A stretch of 64,000 bases of DNA from Gammaproteobacteria bacterium (lineage in GTDB: Bacteria > Pseudomonadota > Gammaproteobacteria > Burkholderiales > Burkholderiaceae_C). The notes under the pieces were generated by a model. It worked only from the letters and a program-made list of their open reading frames with translations. It made no database searches and was not told the origin of the DNA. A program made the translations under genes and the position numbers. Where the stretch lies: assembly GCA_018815325.1 (NCBI GenBank), contig JAHIYE010000026.1:124001-188000 (forward strand), read 5' to 3'. Below, piece after piece: positions 9,520 through 20,022 of this stretch (its first letter is position 1; each line of letters begins with the position of its first letter).

Positions 9520-12500
9520 TTAGCCCACCCACTGGCGGGCGTTGTGCCAGAGCTGCATCCAGGGACTGGCGGTGCTCAGGTCCTGGTTGGTCCAGCTCAT
9601 CTGGATGTTGCGGAACACGCGCTCAGGGTGCGGCATCATGGCCGTGAAACGGCCGTCGGCCGTGGTGACCGCCGTCAGGCCGCCTGCACTGCCGTTCGGG
9701 TTGAACGGGTAGGCCTCGGTAGCCGCCCCGGTGTTGTCGACAAAGCGCATGGCTGCCATGGCCTGCGCCGCGTTGCCCCGGTAGGCAAAGTTGGCATAGC
9801 CCTCGCCATGCGCCACCGCAATGGGTAGGCGGCTGCCCGCCATGCCCTTGAAAAACAGGCTGGGCGACTCCAGCACCTCCACCATCGACAGGCGTGCCTC
9901 GAAGCGTTCGCTGCGATTGGTGGTGAAGCGCGGCCAGTCCTGTGCCCCGGGAATGATGTCAGCCAGTTCGGCAAACATCTGGCAGCCATTGCACACCCCC
10001 AGACCAAAAGTGTCCTGGCGAGCGAAGAAGGCCTTGAACTGCTCCGCCAGCACCGGGTTAAAGGTGATGGAGCGGGCCCAGCCGATACCGGCCCCCAGGG
10101 TGTCACCGTAGCTGAAGCCTCCACAGGCCACGACGCCCTTGAAGTCCGCCAGCCTGGCGCGACCGCTGTGCAGGTCAGTCATGTGCACGTCATGGGCCTC
10201 AAAGCCCGCCTGGTGGAAGGCATAGGCCATTTCCACATGCGAGTTCACACCCTGCTCGCGCAGTACGGCCACTCTGGGGCGCGTCAGCATGAGCGCCGGA
10301 GCCGTTTGATGTGCTGCAGGATCAAAACTCAGATGCATATGCATGCCCGGGTCATGGTGTGCGCCGGCCGCCGCATGTTCGGCATCTGCACAGACCGGGT
10401 TGTCACGCTGCTGGCAGATCTTCCAGCTGGTGCTGTCCCAGACCTGATGCAGGTCGGCCAGCTTGGCACTGAAGATGGCCTTGGCATCGCGCCAGACCTG
10501 CAGCTCGCCCACTCCAGCCGTGATCTCACTCCCCGCAGGACGGGTCTTGCCAATGAAATGGCTGTGTTTGCTCAGGCCATGCTCGCGCAAGGTCTGCATG
10601 ACTTCACTGCGCTGGGCGGTGCGCACCTGCAGCACCACGCCGAGTTCTTCACTGAACAGGGCCTTGAGGGTGAGTTCCTCACGCCGGGCGCTGACCTGGG
10701 ATGTCCAGTTCTTGCTGTCGCCCATGTCCATGCGGCTGTCGGCAATGCCGTCGCCCTCGGTCACCAGCAGATCCACATTGAGGGCCACGCCCACATGGCC
10801 TGCGAATGCCATTTCGGCCACGGTGGCCAGGAGGCCGCCGTCGCTGCGGTCGTGGTAGGCCAGGATCTTGCCCTGCGCACGCAAGGCGTTCACGGCCTTG
10901 ACCAGATTCACCAGATCCTGCGGATCGTCGAGGTCCGGCACGGTGTCACCCGACTGCCCCAGGGTTTGCGCCAGCATGCTGCCACCCATGCGCTTGCGGC
11001 CCCGGCCCAGGTCGATGAGCACCAGTGTGCTGTCGGGCTCGCTCGCGTCCAGCTGCGGCGTGAGCGTGCCGCGCACATCCGCCAGCGTGGCAAAGGCACT
11101 CACGATCAGGCTCACGGGTGAACTGACCTTGACCTTGTCATCCCCATGCTGCCACTGTGTGCGCATGGACAGGCTGTCCTTGCCCACCGGGATCGAGATA
11201 CCCCAGCGCCGGGCACAGCTCCATGCCGACGGCTTTGACAGTGGCATAGAGCGCGGCGTCTTCGCCAGGATCACCACAGGCAGCCATCCAGTTGGCCGAG
11301 AGCTTGACGCGCGAGAGCTCGATCGGTGCGGCCAGCAGGTTGGTGATGCTCTCTGCCACAGCCATGCGACCCGAAGCCGGTGCATCAAGCGCGGCCAGCG
11401 GCGTACGCTCGCCCATGCTCATGGCCTCGCCGGCAAAACCGGCATAGTCGGCCAGCGTGACGGCACAGTCGGCCACGGGCACCTGCCAGGGGCCCACCAT
11501 CTGGTCACGGTGCGTGAGCCCGCCTACGGTGCGGTCGCCGATGGTGATGAGAAAGCGTTTGGAAGCCACCGTGGGATTGCTCAGGACATCAATCACGGCG
11601 TTCTGCAGTTCCACGCCCGTCAGATCCAGCGGCGGGAACTGGCGCGCAATGGTCTTGACGTCGCGGTGCATCTTGGGTGGCTTGCCCAGCAGCACATCCA
11701 TGGGCATGTCGACCGGACTCTCGTTACCTTCGTCGGCCAGCACCAGTTGCCGCTCTTCGGTGGCCACACCGACCACCGCGAATGGACAGCGCTCGCGCTC
11801 ACAGAAGGCCTTGAACTGTTCGAGCGATTCGGGGCCGATCGCCATCACATAGCGTTCCTGACTTTCGTTGCTCCAGATTTCCTTGGGAGCCAGGCCGCTT
11901 TCCTCAAGCGGCACGGCGCGCAGGTCAAAGCGGGCGCCGCGACCCGCGTCATTGGTCAGCTCGGGAAAGGCGTTGGAAAGTCCGCCCGCGCCAACGTCAT
12001 GGATGGCCAGAATCGGATTCTTCTCACCGAGGGCCCAGCAATGGTTGATGACCTCCTGTGCACGACGCTCGATCTCGGGGTTGCCGCGCTGCACCGAGTC
12101 GAAGTCGAGTTCGGCCGCATTGGCGCCCGTGGCCATGGAGCTGGCGGCGCTCCCGCCCATGCCGATGCGCATGCCCGGGCCGCCGAGCTGGATCAGCAGC
12201 GTGCCGGCCGGAAACGCGATCTTCTGGGTCAGCCCCGCATCGATGACGCCAACACCGCCGGCGATCATGATGGGCTTGTGGTAGCCGCGTCGCAGGCTGT
12301 CGACGTCACTGGCCACGGTCTGTTCGTACTCGCGGAAATAGCCGTTCAGGTTGGGGCGCCCGAATTCGTTGTTGAAGGCCGCGCCGCCGAGCGGGCCTTC
12401 GATCATGATCTGCAGCGGGCTGGCGATGTGCCCGGGCTTGCCGCCGACTTCGTCGGACCAGCCGCCCCAAAGCTTGGACACGGTGAAACCCGTCAGGCCG

Positions 12501-13534
12501 GCTTTGGGCTTGGAGCCACGGCCGGTGGCCCCTTCGTCGCGGATTTCGCCCCCGGCACCGGTGGAGGCACCGGGGAAGGGAGAAATGGCGGTGGGATGGT
12601 TGTGGGTTTCCACCTTCATCAGCACATGATGGGTAGCGCTCTGCTTTTGATAGCTGCTTGCGCTTATCCCTTGAGGGCTGGAGGCCATTTTTGCCACAAA
12701 ACGCTCAACCGGGTTGCCTTCCATGATGGAAGCATTGTCCGAGTAGGCCACGACCGTATGCTGCGGGCTGGTCTGGTGGGTGTGGCGGATCATGCCGAAC
12801 ATGCTCTTGTCCTGCGCCACGCCATCAATGGTGAACTGGGCGTTGAAAATCTTGTGGCGGCAGTGTTCGCTATTGGCCTGCGCGAACATCATGAGCTCGA
12901 CGTCAGTCGGGTTGCGGCCCAGCTCACTGAAGGCCTTGACCAGGTAATCAATTTCGTCATCGGCCAGCGCCAGGCCGAACTGCGTATTGGCCTGCTCCAG
13001 CGCTGTGCGACCGCCTGCCAGGATGTCCACATGCGCCATCGGGGCCGGGTGCAGCTCGGTGAACAGCGCATGGGCCTGCTCCCGCGAGGTCATCGCGCTC
13101 TCCGTCATGCGGTCATGCAGCAGGGCGGCAGTCTGGTCCCATTGTTCGGGCGTGAGGCTGGTCTTGCCCAGCAGGCCTGACTTGAGTGTGAGGCGGTACT
13201 CCACGATGCGCTCCACGCGGTGCACCGCCAGACCGCAGTTGTGGGCGATATCTGTCGCCTTGGAAGCCCAGGGCGAAACCGTGCCCAAGCGCGGCGAAAC
13301 CACAATCAAAGGCCCCTCGGCAGGGCCCGTGTAAGGCTCCCCATAGGTCAACAAGGCCGCCAGCTGGCTTTGCAGGCTGGCGGACGGGGCGCTATCCGAA
13401 ACCACGAGATGAACATATCGGGCATGGATGCCGCTGATCTTGTCGTGGATGGCCTGCAGTCCGGGCAGGAGTTGCTGGACGCGGAAAGCGCTTAAGGCGC
13501 TGCCGCCTTCGAAAGAGGAGATGTGCAGGGTCAC
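9520..13534 (-). pseudogene. purL: Phosphoribosylformylglycinamidine synthase PurL, single-base frameshift
   Basis: Large single-chain FGAM synthase of purine synthesis, 1337 aa if corrected. The N-terminal frame runs from GTG 13534 ([11 protein letters not shown]) through [20 protein letters not shown] and [18 protein letters not shown] to CPALG. The frame is then lost at a run of four C (11201-11204, four G on the coding strand), where three would restore [17 protein letters not shown]. The second frame carries the rest: YHDRSDGGLL, then the glutaminase domain with GVCNGCQM and MMPHPERVF. The total length of 4015 bases is one over a multiple of three. No other lesion is seen and both halves look under normal constraint, so a sequencing error or very recent mutation fits best. 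Confidence 0.93.
12636..12694 (+). repeat. Dispersed repeat copy A (inside purL)
   Basis: Begins GCTCTGCTTTTGATAGCT (12637-12655). Further on are GCGCTT, AGGGCT and GAGGCC, followed by ATTTTTG. It shares register with copy B in prmB: TAGCT, then CGCTT, AGGGCT and AGGC at identical spacing. It is read in frame as part of purL, around residues 280-299. Confidence 0.5.
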
Positions 13535-13583
13535 GTTGGTGGCCTAGTGTGGGGATTGGCGGGTTGCCCCGTGGAAACCCTAG

Positions 13584-13589
13584 ATTTTA
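13584..13589 (-). promoter_or_regulatory. Candidate -10 box for purL
   Basis: TAAAAT on the minus strand, about 50 bases before the GTG of purL. The -35 region (TTTAGC at 17 bases) is poor. It would give a leader of roughly 40 bases. Confidence 0.3.
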
Positions 13590-13668
13590 GCCGGGTCAAC
13601 TGGCAAGCTAAAGCCCATGTAGCAAGGCGATCCATTACGCGCGCGCTGCGCACAGGCCCCGCCAATGG

Positions 13669-13674
13669 GATAAT
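13669..13674 (+). promoter_or_regulatory. GATAAT immediately before map
   Basis: GATAAT ends six bases before the map ATG and there is no proper ribosome-binding site. If used as a -10 box, transcription would begin at or next to the start codon and give a leaderless mRNA. Confidence 0.3.
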
Positions 13675-13680
13675 TCAGGC

Positions 13681-14484
13681 ATGACTACCACCTACAAAGA
13701 CGCCGAAGGCATCCATGGAATGCGCGTTGCGGGCAAGCTGGCTTCGGAAGTGCTGGACTACCTGACGCCCCATGTGAAGCCTGGCGTGACGACCAACGAA
13801 CTCGACAAACTCGCCCATGACTACATCACGCTGGTCCAGGGGGCCATTCCCGCGCCACTGAACTACGCACCAGCGGGCTACAACCCTTACCCCAAGTCGA
13901 TCTGCACCTCGATCAACAACCAGGTTTGCCATGGCATCCCCAATGAGAAGGTGCTCAAGAAAGGCGACATCGTCAACATTGACGTTACTGTCATCAAGGA
14001 CGGCTGGCACGGCGACACCAGCCGCATGTTCCAGGTCGGCGACACGTCCATCGCTGCCAAGCGCCTGTGCGCCATGACCTACGACGCCATGTGGCACGGC
14101 ATCGTGCAGGTCAAGCCCGGCATACACCTGGGCGACATTGGCTGGGCCATTCAGAAATTTGCCGAATCCAACGGTTTCTCGGTGGTGCGTGAATTCTGCG
14201 GCCATGGCATCGGACGCGGCTTTCACGAAGAACCCCAGGTGCTGCACTACGGCAAACCCGGCACCCTGGATGAACTCAAGCCCGGTATGACCTTCACGAT
14301 CGAGCCCATGATCAACGCCGGCCGGCGCGAGATCAAGGAGATGGGGGACGGCTGGACCATCGTGACCAAGGACCGTTCACTCTCTGCCCAGTGGGAACAC
14401 ACCGTGCTGGTGACTGAAACCGGCTACGAAGTGCTGACGCTGTCCGCAGGCAGCCCGCCTCCCCCGGCTTTCGTCACCGGCTGA
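13681..14484 (+). CDS. map: Type I methionine aminopeptidase
   Basis: Removes the initiator methionine from nascent proteins, 267 aa. All five metal ligands are visible: D101 (VNIDVTV), D112 (HGDTSR), H175 (GHGIGRGFH), E208 (FTIEPM) and E239 (WEHT). The C-terminus has a short proline-rich end. It is followed after 29 bases by glnD, an order common in beta-proteobacteria. A -10-like hexamer lies directly upstream. Confidence 0.97.
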   Translation: MTTTYKDAEGIHGMRVAGKLASEVLDYLTPHVKPGVTTNELDKLAHDYITLVQGAIPAPLNYAPAGYNPYPKSICTSINNQVCHGIPNEKVLKKGDIVNIDVTVIKDGWHGDTSRMFQVGDTSIAAKRLCAMTYDAMWHGIVQVKPGIHLGDIGWAIQKFAESNGFSVVREFCGHGIGRGFHEEPQVLHYGKPGTLDELKPGMTFTIEPMINAGRREIKEMGDGWTIVTKDRSLSAQWEHTVLVTETGYEVLTLSAGSPPPPAFVTG

Positions 14485-14513
14485 ATGCGCCATTCCGGAA
14501 CCGCACCCACCCC

Positions 14514-17105
14514 ATGACTCAGCACCAGGCCCTTCGGGAACAATACCGGAAACAAAAAACAGACTTGCTGCAGGTGATTGCCAACAGTGGCGCCTCCACA
14601 CGTGGCATTCGCAGCACCCTGACCAAACTGTCCAGGCTGGTGGATGACACCTTGCGCCAGCTCTGGCGCCAAGCCGGCTTCACGAGCCAGTTTGCCCTGG
14701 TGGCCGTGGGTGGATTTGGTCGTGGCGAGATGTTCCCCCACTCGGATGTTGATGTCCTGCTGCTGCTGCCCGACAACGAATCCCCCGAAACCGACGAACA
14801 GCTCAAGAGCCGCATTGAAACCTTTATCGGCAGTTGCTGGGATACGGGTCTGGAGATTGGCTCCAGCGTGCGCAATGTGTCCGAATGCCTGACCGAGGCC
14901 GAAAAGGATGTCACAGTCCAGACCTCGCTGCTTGAGTCCCGGCTCATCACAGGCGATGCCGCCCTGTTCGCCCGCTTCAGCACGGCATTCCTGGCAGCCA
15001 TCAATCCCAAGGCCTTTTTGCTTGCCAAGAAGCTGGAGCTGCGCCAGCGGCACAACAAGTTCGACAACACGCCCTATTCGCTGGAGCCCAACTGCAAGGA
15101 GTCTCCCGGTGGCCTGCGCGACCTGCAGGTCATCCTGTGGGTGGCGCGTGCTGCCGGTTTTGCCAAAAACTGGGACGACCTGGCCCGCAACGGACTGGCA
15201 ACGCCGTTCGAGATTCGCCAGATCAAGCAGAACGAAGCGCTGCTCAAGCTGATCCGTGCGCGGCTGCACCTGATCGCCAACCGGCGGGAAGACCGCCTGG
15301 TGTTTGATTTGCAGACGGCGGTGGCCGAGTCCTTCGGCTTCCGCTCTGAAACGCTCGACGGTACCAAACTGCCTGTGCGGGCCAGCGAAGCCCTGATGCG
15401 ACGCTACTACTGGGCTGCAAAGGCTGTGAGCCAGTTGCACCAGATCCTCATGCTCAACATCGAGGAGCGCCTCAACCCCTCCACCCATGAGCCGCGCCCC
15501 ATCAATGCGCGCTTCAGCGACAAGGCAGGGATGATCGAGGTCAACAGCGACGACCTGTACCAGCGCGAGCCGCATGCCATTCTTGAGACCTTCCTGGTTT
15601 TCGAGTCCACACCGGGCGTCGAGGGCCTCTCGGCCCGCACGCTGCGCGCTCTCTACAACGCGCGCGGCATCATGAACGGCAAATTCCGCAACGACCCGGT
15701 CAACCACGAAACATTCAAGCGCATTCTGTCGGAACCCGAGGGCATCACCCACGCCTTTCGGCTGCTGAACGAGACATCCGTGCTGGGCCGCTACCTCTGG
15801 GTATTCCGCAAGATCGTGGGCCAGATGCAACACGACTTGTTCCACGTCTACACCGTGGACCAGCACATCCTGATGGTGCTGCGCAACGTGCGGCGCTTCT
15901 TCCTGCCCGAGCATGCCCACGAATACCCGTTCTGCTCCCAGTTGGCGGCGGGTTGGGACAAGCCCTGGATTCTTTATCTGGCTGCCTTGTTCCACGACAT
16001 TGCCAAAGGGCGCGGCGGCGACCACTCCGACCTCGGCGCTGTCGAGGTCCGGCGCTTTTGCCGGCAGCACAAGATTGAACCGGAGGACTGCCGCATCATC
16101 GAGTTCCTGGTTCAGGAGCATCTGACCATGAGCCGCATCGCCCAGAAGTCAGACCTGAGCGATCCGGATGTCATTGCCGCCTTTGCCAAGCGTGTCGGTA
16201 ACGAACGCCGGTTGACCGCACTGTATTTGCTGACGGTCGCCGACATCCGTGGCACTTCGCCCAATGTCTGGAATGCCTGGAAAGGCAAGCTGCTGGAAGA
16301 CCTCTTCTACGCCACCCTGCGCACGCTGGGGGGCCGCGCCCCCGACCCGGCGGCTGAAGTGGAAACCCGCAAACGCCTGGCCATGGTTGAACTCGCACTC
16401 CACGCAGAGCCACCGGAGTTCTACAGGCAACTGTGGGAGCAGTTCGACGTCGGCTATTTCATGCGCCACACGGCCAACGATATTGCCTGGCATACCAAGC
16501 AACTCGCACGCCATGTAAACACCGACAAGGCCATTGTCCGGGCACGCCGTTCCATCGTGGGTGAAGGCTTGCAGGTGCTGGTCTATGCCAAAGACCAACC
16601 GGATATCTTTGCGCGCATTTGCGCCTACTTCGACCAGAGCGACTTCAGCATTCTGGATGCCCGGATCTACACCACCCGCCATGGCTACGCGCTGGACACC
16701 TTCCAGGTTGTGACTTCGATGCTGCCCGAGCATTACCAGGAACTTACCAGCATGGTCGAAGTTGAGCTTCACCGGGCCATTAGCGAGACGGGCCCACTGC
16801 CACCGCCTAGCCGGGGTCGCGTATCGCGCCGGGTCAAGAGCTTTCCGGTATCACCACGCATCACACTGCGTCCCGACGAAAAAGCCCAGCGCTGGCTGCT
16901 CAACATCATGGCCAGCGATCGTGTCGGCCTGCTCTACAGCATTGCACGCATTCTGGCCCAACACAAAGTGAATGTGCAACTCGCCAAGATAGCCACGCTG
17001 GGGGAGCGCGTGGACGATACATTCCTGATTGCCGGGCCGGAATTGCAGCACAATCGGGCACAAATCGACATCGAAACCGAGCTGCTCAAGGCACTGGAAG
17101 ACTAG
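14514..17105 (+). CDS. glnD: [Protein-PII] uridylyltransferase / uridylyl-removing enzyme
   Basis: Nitrogen sensor that uridylylates PII proteins when glutamine is low and de-uridylylates them when it is high, 863 aa. Domains in order: nucleotidyltransferase with GGFGRGEMFPHSDVDVLLL (about 64-83), a linker helical domain with SPGGLRDLQ, an HD hydrolase domain with LFHDIAKGRGGDHSDLG (about 493-509), and two C-terminal ACT domains that bind glutamine (about 680-760 and 790-863). No clear ribosome-binding site precedes the ATG, suggesting coupling to map. Confidence 0.97.
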   Translation: MTQHQALREQYRKQKTDLLQVIANSGASTRGIRSTLTKLSRLVDDTLRQLWRQAGFTSQFALVAVGGFGRGEMFPHSDVDVLLLLPDNESPETDEQLKSRIETFIGSCWDTGLEIGSSVRNVSECLTEAEKDVTVQTSLLESRLITGDAALFARFSTAFLAAINPKAFLLAKKLELRQRHNKFDNTPYSLEPNCKESPGGLRDLQVILWVARAAGFAKNWDDLARNGLATPFEIRQIKQNEALLKLIRARLHLIANRREDRLVFDLQTAVAESFGFRSETLDGTKLPVRASEALMRRYYWAAKAVSQLHQILMLNIEERLNPSTHEPRPINARFSDKAGMIEVNSDDLYQREPHAILETFLVFESTPGVEGLSARTLRALYNARGIMNGKFRNDPVNHETFKRILSEPEGITHAFRLLNETSVLGRYLWVFRKIVGQMQHDLFHVYTVDQHILMVLRNVRRFFLPEHAHEYPFCSQLAAGWDKPWILYLAALFHDIAKGRGGDHSDLGAVEVRRFCRQHKIEPEDCRIIEFLVQEHLTMSRIAQKSDLSDPDVIAAFAKRVGNERRLTALYLLTVADIRGTSPNVWNAWKGKLLEDLFYATLRTLGGRAPDPAAEVETRKRLAMVELALHAEPPEFYRQLWEQFDVGYFMRHTANDIAWHTKQLARHVNTDKAIVRARRSIVGEGLQVLVYAKDQPDIFARICAYFDQSDFSILDARIYTTRHGYALDTFQVVTSMLPEHYQELTSMVEVELHRAISETGPLPPPSRGRVSRRVKSFPVSPRITLRPDEKAQRWLLNIMASDRVGLLYSIARILAQHKVNVQLAKIATLGERVDDTFLIAGPELQHNRAQIDIETELLKALED

Positions 17106-17131
17106 GGCAAGCCCGCTCAGTCCTAACCCGC

Positions 17132-17163
17132 TTGACAGCTTTGCCAAGCACAGTGAGGATAAG
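17132..17163 (+). promoter_or_regulatory. Candidate promoter for the universal stress protein gene
   Basis: A perfect TTGACA at 17132-17137, followed after 17-20 bases by weak -10 candidates (GAGGAT at 17155 or GATAAG at 17158). The weak -10 suggests a need for an activator or another sigma factor. Confidence 0.3.
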
Positions 17164-17204
17164 CTCAACGTGCCTTTTGGGCGGCATCAAGGAAAGGACG
17201 CATC

Positions 17205-17648
17205 ATGTACAAGAAAATACTCATTGGGACCGACGGCTCGGAGCTGGCCGACAAAGCCATTGATGCAGGTATGGAACTGGGGAAAATGTCAGGCGCTCAG
17301 GTCGTCATGCTGCACGTCGGCATGCCGATGGTGCAGCCAGCGGTCTTCATTGGCGAGGCATATGTTGGCCCAACAGAAGAAGACTATGCCGCTGAACTCA
17401 AGGCATCCAATGAGCTCGCCGAGAAAAAAGCGTCTGCTGCGGCGGCCCGTAGCGGCATCAGCATCGAGATGATCAACACGGTGGCTGCAGAACCCTGGCG
17501 TGCCATCATTGAAAAAGCCACCGAGCTGCAGTGCGACGCGATCGTCATGGCCTCACATGGCCGCGGACCGCTCACTGCGCTGCTGCTGGGCAGCGACACG
17601 ATCAACGTGCTGTCCCACTGCAAGCTGCCCGTATTGGTGGTGCGTTGA
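17205..17648 (+). CDS. Universal stress protein, UspA family
   Basis: Single-domain Usp of 147 aa. It starts MYKKILIGTDGSELADKA, and the C-terminal ATP-binding loop is ASHGRGPLTALLLGSDT (GxxG-9x-GS type), so it probably binds ATP. AAGGA lies upstream of the ATG. It is separated from glnD by 99 bases with its own -35-like box, so expression is likely independent. The role is general stress survival; the partner is unknown. Confidence 0.93.
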   Translation: MYKKILIGTDGSELADKAIDAGMELGKMSGAQVVMLHVGMPMVQPAVFIGEAYVGPTEEDYAAELKASNELAEKKASAAAARSGISIEMINTVAAEPWRAIIEKATELQCDAIVMASHGRGPLTALLLGSDTINVLSHCKLPVLVVR

Positions 17649-17731
17649 GGCGGCGCTAACCTTATTCCGGGTTTCACCGGCTGGCTTGCCAGGCCAATGC
17701 GGGAAATGTAGAGAAATGGCCCGCCAAAAGG

Positions 17732-18289
17732 CTAGTCGTCCACGATTTCCTCACCGGGAAACAACACCTCTGTGAAGCCGAACTGTGTGAAGTCGCGTAT
17801 GCGCATCGGGTAGAGAATGCCCATGAGGTGATCACACTCATGCTGCACCACCCGGGCATGAAAGCCATCCACCTCGCGCTCTATCGGGTCGCCATATTGG
17901 TCGAAGCCGCTGTAGCGGATGCGCGCATAGCGCGGCACCACACCGCGCATGCCAGGCACCGACAGGCAGCCCTCCCAGCCATCCTCCAGCGCAGGCATGA
18001 TACCGCCCTCCACCGGATTCAGCGGCGTGATCGCCGGGTTGATCAGCACGGTTCTGGGCACCAGCGGTGCACTGGGGTAGCGAGGATTGGGCGCATCGGT
18101 ACCAAAGATCACCACCTGCAAATCCACCCCGATCTGGGGCGCCGCCAAGCCGGCACCATTGGCTGCGGCCATGGTGTCGAGCATGTCGGATATCAGCAGG
18201 TGCAACTCGTCCGTGTCAAACTGGACAACAGGCTGGGCAACACGGAGCAGGCGAGGGTCGCCCATTTTCAGAATGGCATGCTGGGTCAT
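17732..18289 (-). CDS. def: Peptide deformylase
   Basis: Removes the formyl group from nascent N-termini, 185 aa. The three metal-site motifs are intact: [10 protein letters not shown] (46-54), EGCLS with C108, and QHECDHL with H150, E151 and H154. It lacks the usual fmt neighbour, and sequence differences from the classic 168-aa enzyme suggest a second (accessory) deformylase may exist elsewhere in the genome (inference). Convergent with usp. Confidence 0.95.
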   Translation of the reverse strand: MTQHAILKMGDPRLLRVAQPVVQFDTDELHLLISDMLDTMAAANGAGLAAPQIGVDLQVVIFGTDAPNPRYPSAPLVPRTVLINPAITPLNPVEGGIMPALEDGWEGCLSVPGMRGVVPRYARIRYSGFDQYGDPIEREVDGFHARVVQHECDHLMGILYPMRIRDFTQFGFTEVLFPGEEIVDD

Positions 18290-18336
18290 AAGGGGTCGAA
18301 GATCAGAAAGGCTCGGGTGAAACGTTGAAGAATATC

Positions 18337-19920
18337 CTAGTCGAGCCGGAATGTTGCCACGATACTGGCAAGCTTTTGTGCCTGATCCTTCAGGCTTTCT
18401 GCAGCAGCGGTGGATTCCTCCACCAGCGCGGCGTTTTGCTGCGTCATCTGGTCAAGGTGTGTCACCGCACTGTTGACCTGACCAATCCCCTGACTCTGCT
18501 CATTGGCCGAGGTACTGATGGAGGCGATGGTTTCGGTGACGCGCCGCACACTGGCGACGATTTCATCCATGGTGCTGCCGGCATCCTTCACCAGTCGGGC
18601 ACCCGCGCCAACATTGTCGACACTGGTGTCTATCAGGGCCTTGATTTCATGAGCCGCTTCGGCCGAGCGCTGGGCCAGACTGCGGACTTCCGAGGCCACG
18701 ACGGCAAAACCTCTGCCCTGCTCGCCTGCCCGGGCCGCTTCGACCGCCGCATTCAGGGCCAGGATGTTGGTCTGGAAGGCGATGCCATCAATCACCGTAA
18801 TGATGTTCGCAATCTTGCTGGAGCTGTCGTTGATCTCGTTCATGGTGGACACCACCTCGGCGACCACCTGGCCGCCTTTCTGGGCCACCTGAGCCGCCGA
18901 TGCTGCCATTTGGCTGGCAGAGCGGGCCGACTCGGTAGACTGGCGCACCGACCCCGTGAGCTGCTCCATGGACGAGGCTGTTTCCTGCAGATTGCTGGCC
19001 GCCTGCTCCGTCCTCTGCGAGAGATCGGCATTGCCGGTGGCGACCTCGGCACTGGCCGACTGGATCAGACTCGTTGAATGGCTGATGTCGGAAAACGCCG
19101 CGTGCAGTTTTTGCTGCATCAGCGAAAGGCGCCGCAGCATGGAGCCGATTTCATCCGGCCGGTCGGTTTCAAAGTTGTGTGTCAAATCGCCATGGGCAAT
19201 GTTCTCAGCAATCGATACCGCATCGCGCATGGGCGAGGTGATGGCCCGTGTCGTCAGCCAGGCAATGACAGCCCCCACAGCCAGGGCCAGGAGACATATG
19301 GCCACCAGCAACACACGGGCGCCTTGCACCGTTTCTGCCACCCCCTGATCTGCGCTGGCACTTCTGGCCTTGAGACTGGCCACCAGTTCATCCAATGATT
19401 TCAGCAGGGAATCGGCCAATGGCACGAGTTCAGCATCGATACGCTTGCCCCCCTCCCCCATCTGGATGTCATCACGAACCTGGGCACGTATTGACACGAA
19501 ACGCTCACGTGATGTGTTGACCTTGCTGATCTGAGTGGCAATGGCGGACTCGTCGGTCATCGCCAACACGCGCTTTTGCAGATCGACCGTGGCGTTGGCC
19601 GTGGCAGCCATGGATTCATTGAGCTTGCTGATCACAGGGCTCAAGCGCGCACGTACAGCCTCGTCCTCGCCGAGGGCGGCGTCCAGCCGCGTGGCCGTCA
19701 AGGCCCGATCGAGGTTGGTTCTGACGAGCGCGGACCACTCCTGCACCTGAACCAGACGCTCCGTATGCCGGGAGCTTTGTGTACTCAGCTCCTGAATCCG
19801 CCAGAGCTGCACCACCGCCACCAGCAGCATCAGCAGCATCAGGGCCAGCACAATGCCAAAGCCGGCTCCAAGCCGCGCACCAATGCGCTTGAATTGCCAT
19901 CCAACGACTTGCTTCAGCAT
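18337..19920 (-). CDS. Methyl-accepting chemotaxis protein
   Basis: Transmembrane chemoreceptor of 527 aa. The start at 19920 has GGAGAGG upstream. TM1 about 18-38, a periplasmic four-helix-bundle sensor domain (about 39-200), TM2 about 202-222, HAMP, then a signalling domain with the hairpin tip [19 protein letters not shown]. The C-terminus ends in ATFRLD without a CheR-binding pentapeptide. The frame stays open upstream to an ATG at 20025 that is followed directly by nine C; that start has no ribosome-binding site and would put 35 residues before TM1. Ligand unknown. Confidence 0.92.
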   Translation of the reverse strand: MLKQVVGWQFKRIGARLGAGFGIVLALMLLMLLVAVVQLWRIQELSTQSSRHTERLVQVQEWSALVRTNLDRALTATRLDAALGEDEAVRARLSPVISKLNESMAATANATVDLQKRVLAMTDESAIATQISKVNTSRERFVSIRAQVRDDIQMGEGGKRIDAELVPLADSLLKSLDELVASLKARSASADQGVAETVQGARVLLVAICLLALAVGAVIAWLTTRAITSPMRDAVSIAENIAHGDLTHNFETDRPDEIGSMLRRLSLMQQKLHAAFSDISHSTSLIQSASAEVATGNADLSQRTEQAASNLQETASSMEQLTGSVRQSTESARSASQMAASAAQVAQKGGQVVAEVVSTMNEINDSSSKIANIITVIDGIAFQTNILALNAAVEAARAGEQGRGFAVVASEVRSLAQRSAEAAHEIKALIDTSVDNVGAGARLVKDAGSTMDEIVASVRRVTETIASISTSANEQSQGIGQVNSAVTHLDQMTQQNAALVEESTAAAESLKDQAQKLASIVATFRLD

Positions 19921-20013
19921 GACGCCTCTCCTGTTTCTGATTGTTAAATATCTTTCCTGGCCGGAAAGCGCAATGGCAAGCATGCCGGCTGGCCCCATTT
20001 TCCCTGCATTACA

Positions 20014-20022
20014 GGGGGGGGG
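20014..20022. repeat. G9/C9 homopolymer upstream of the chemoreceptor gene
   Basis: Nine consecutive G on the plus strand. On the coding strand they read as C9 right after an in-frame ATG, 105 bases before the likely chemoreceptor start. Tracts of this length are prone to slippage. Confidence 0.9.

Noticed and set aside
10868-13180. 770-codon open frame antisense to purL
   Set aside because: No family resemblance; residue usage is that of a shadow frame of GC-rich coding sequence, while the opposite strand encodes PurL.
14424-16121. 565-codon open frame antisense to glnD
   Set aside because: GlnD motifs occupy the other strand; this is a third-position GC artefact.
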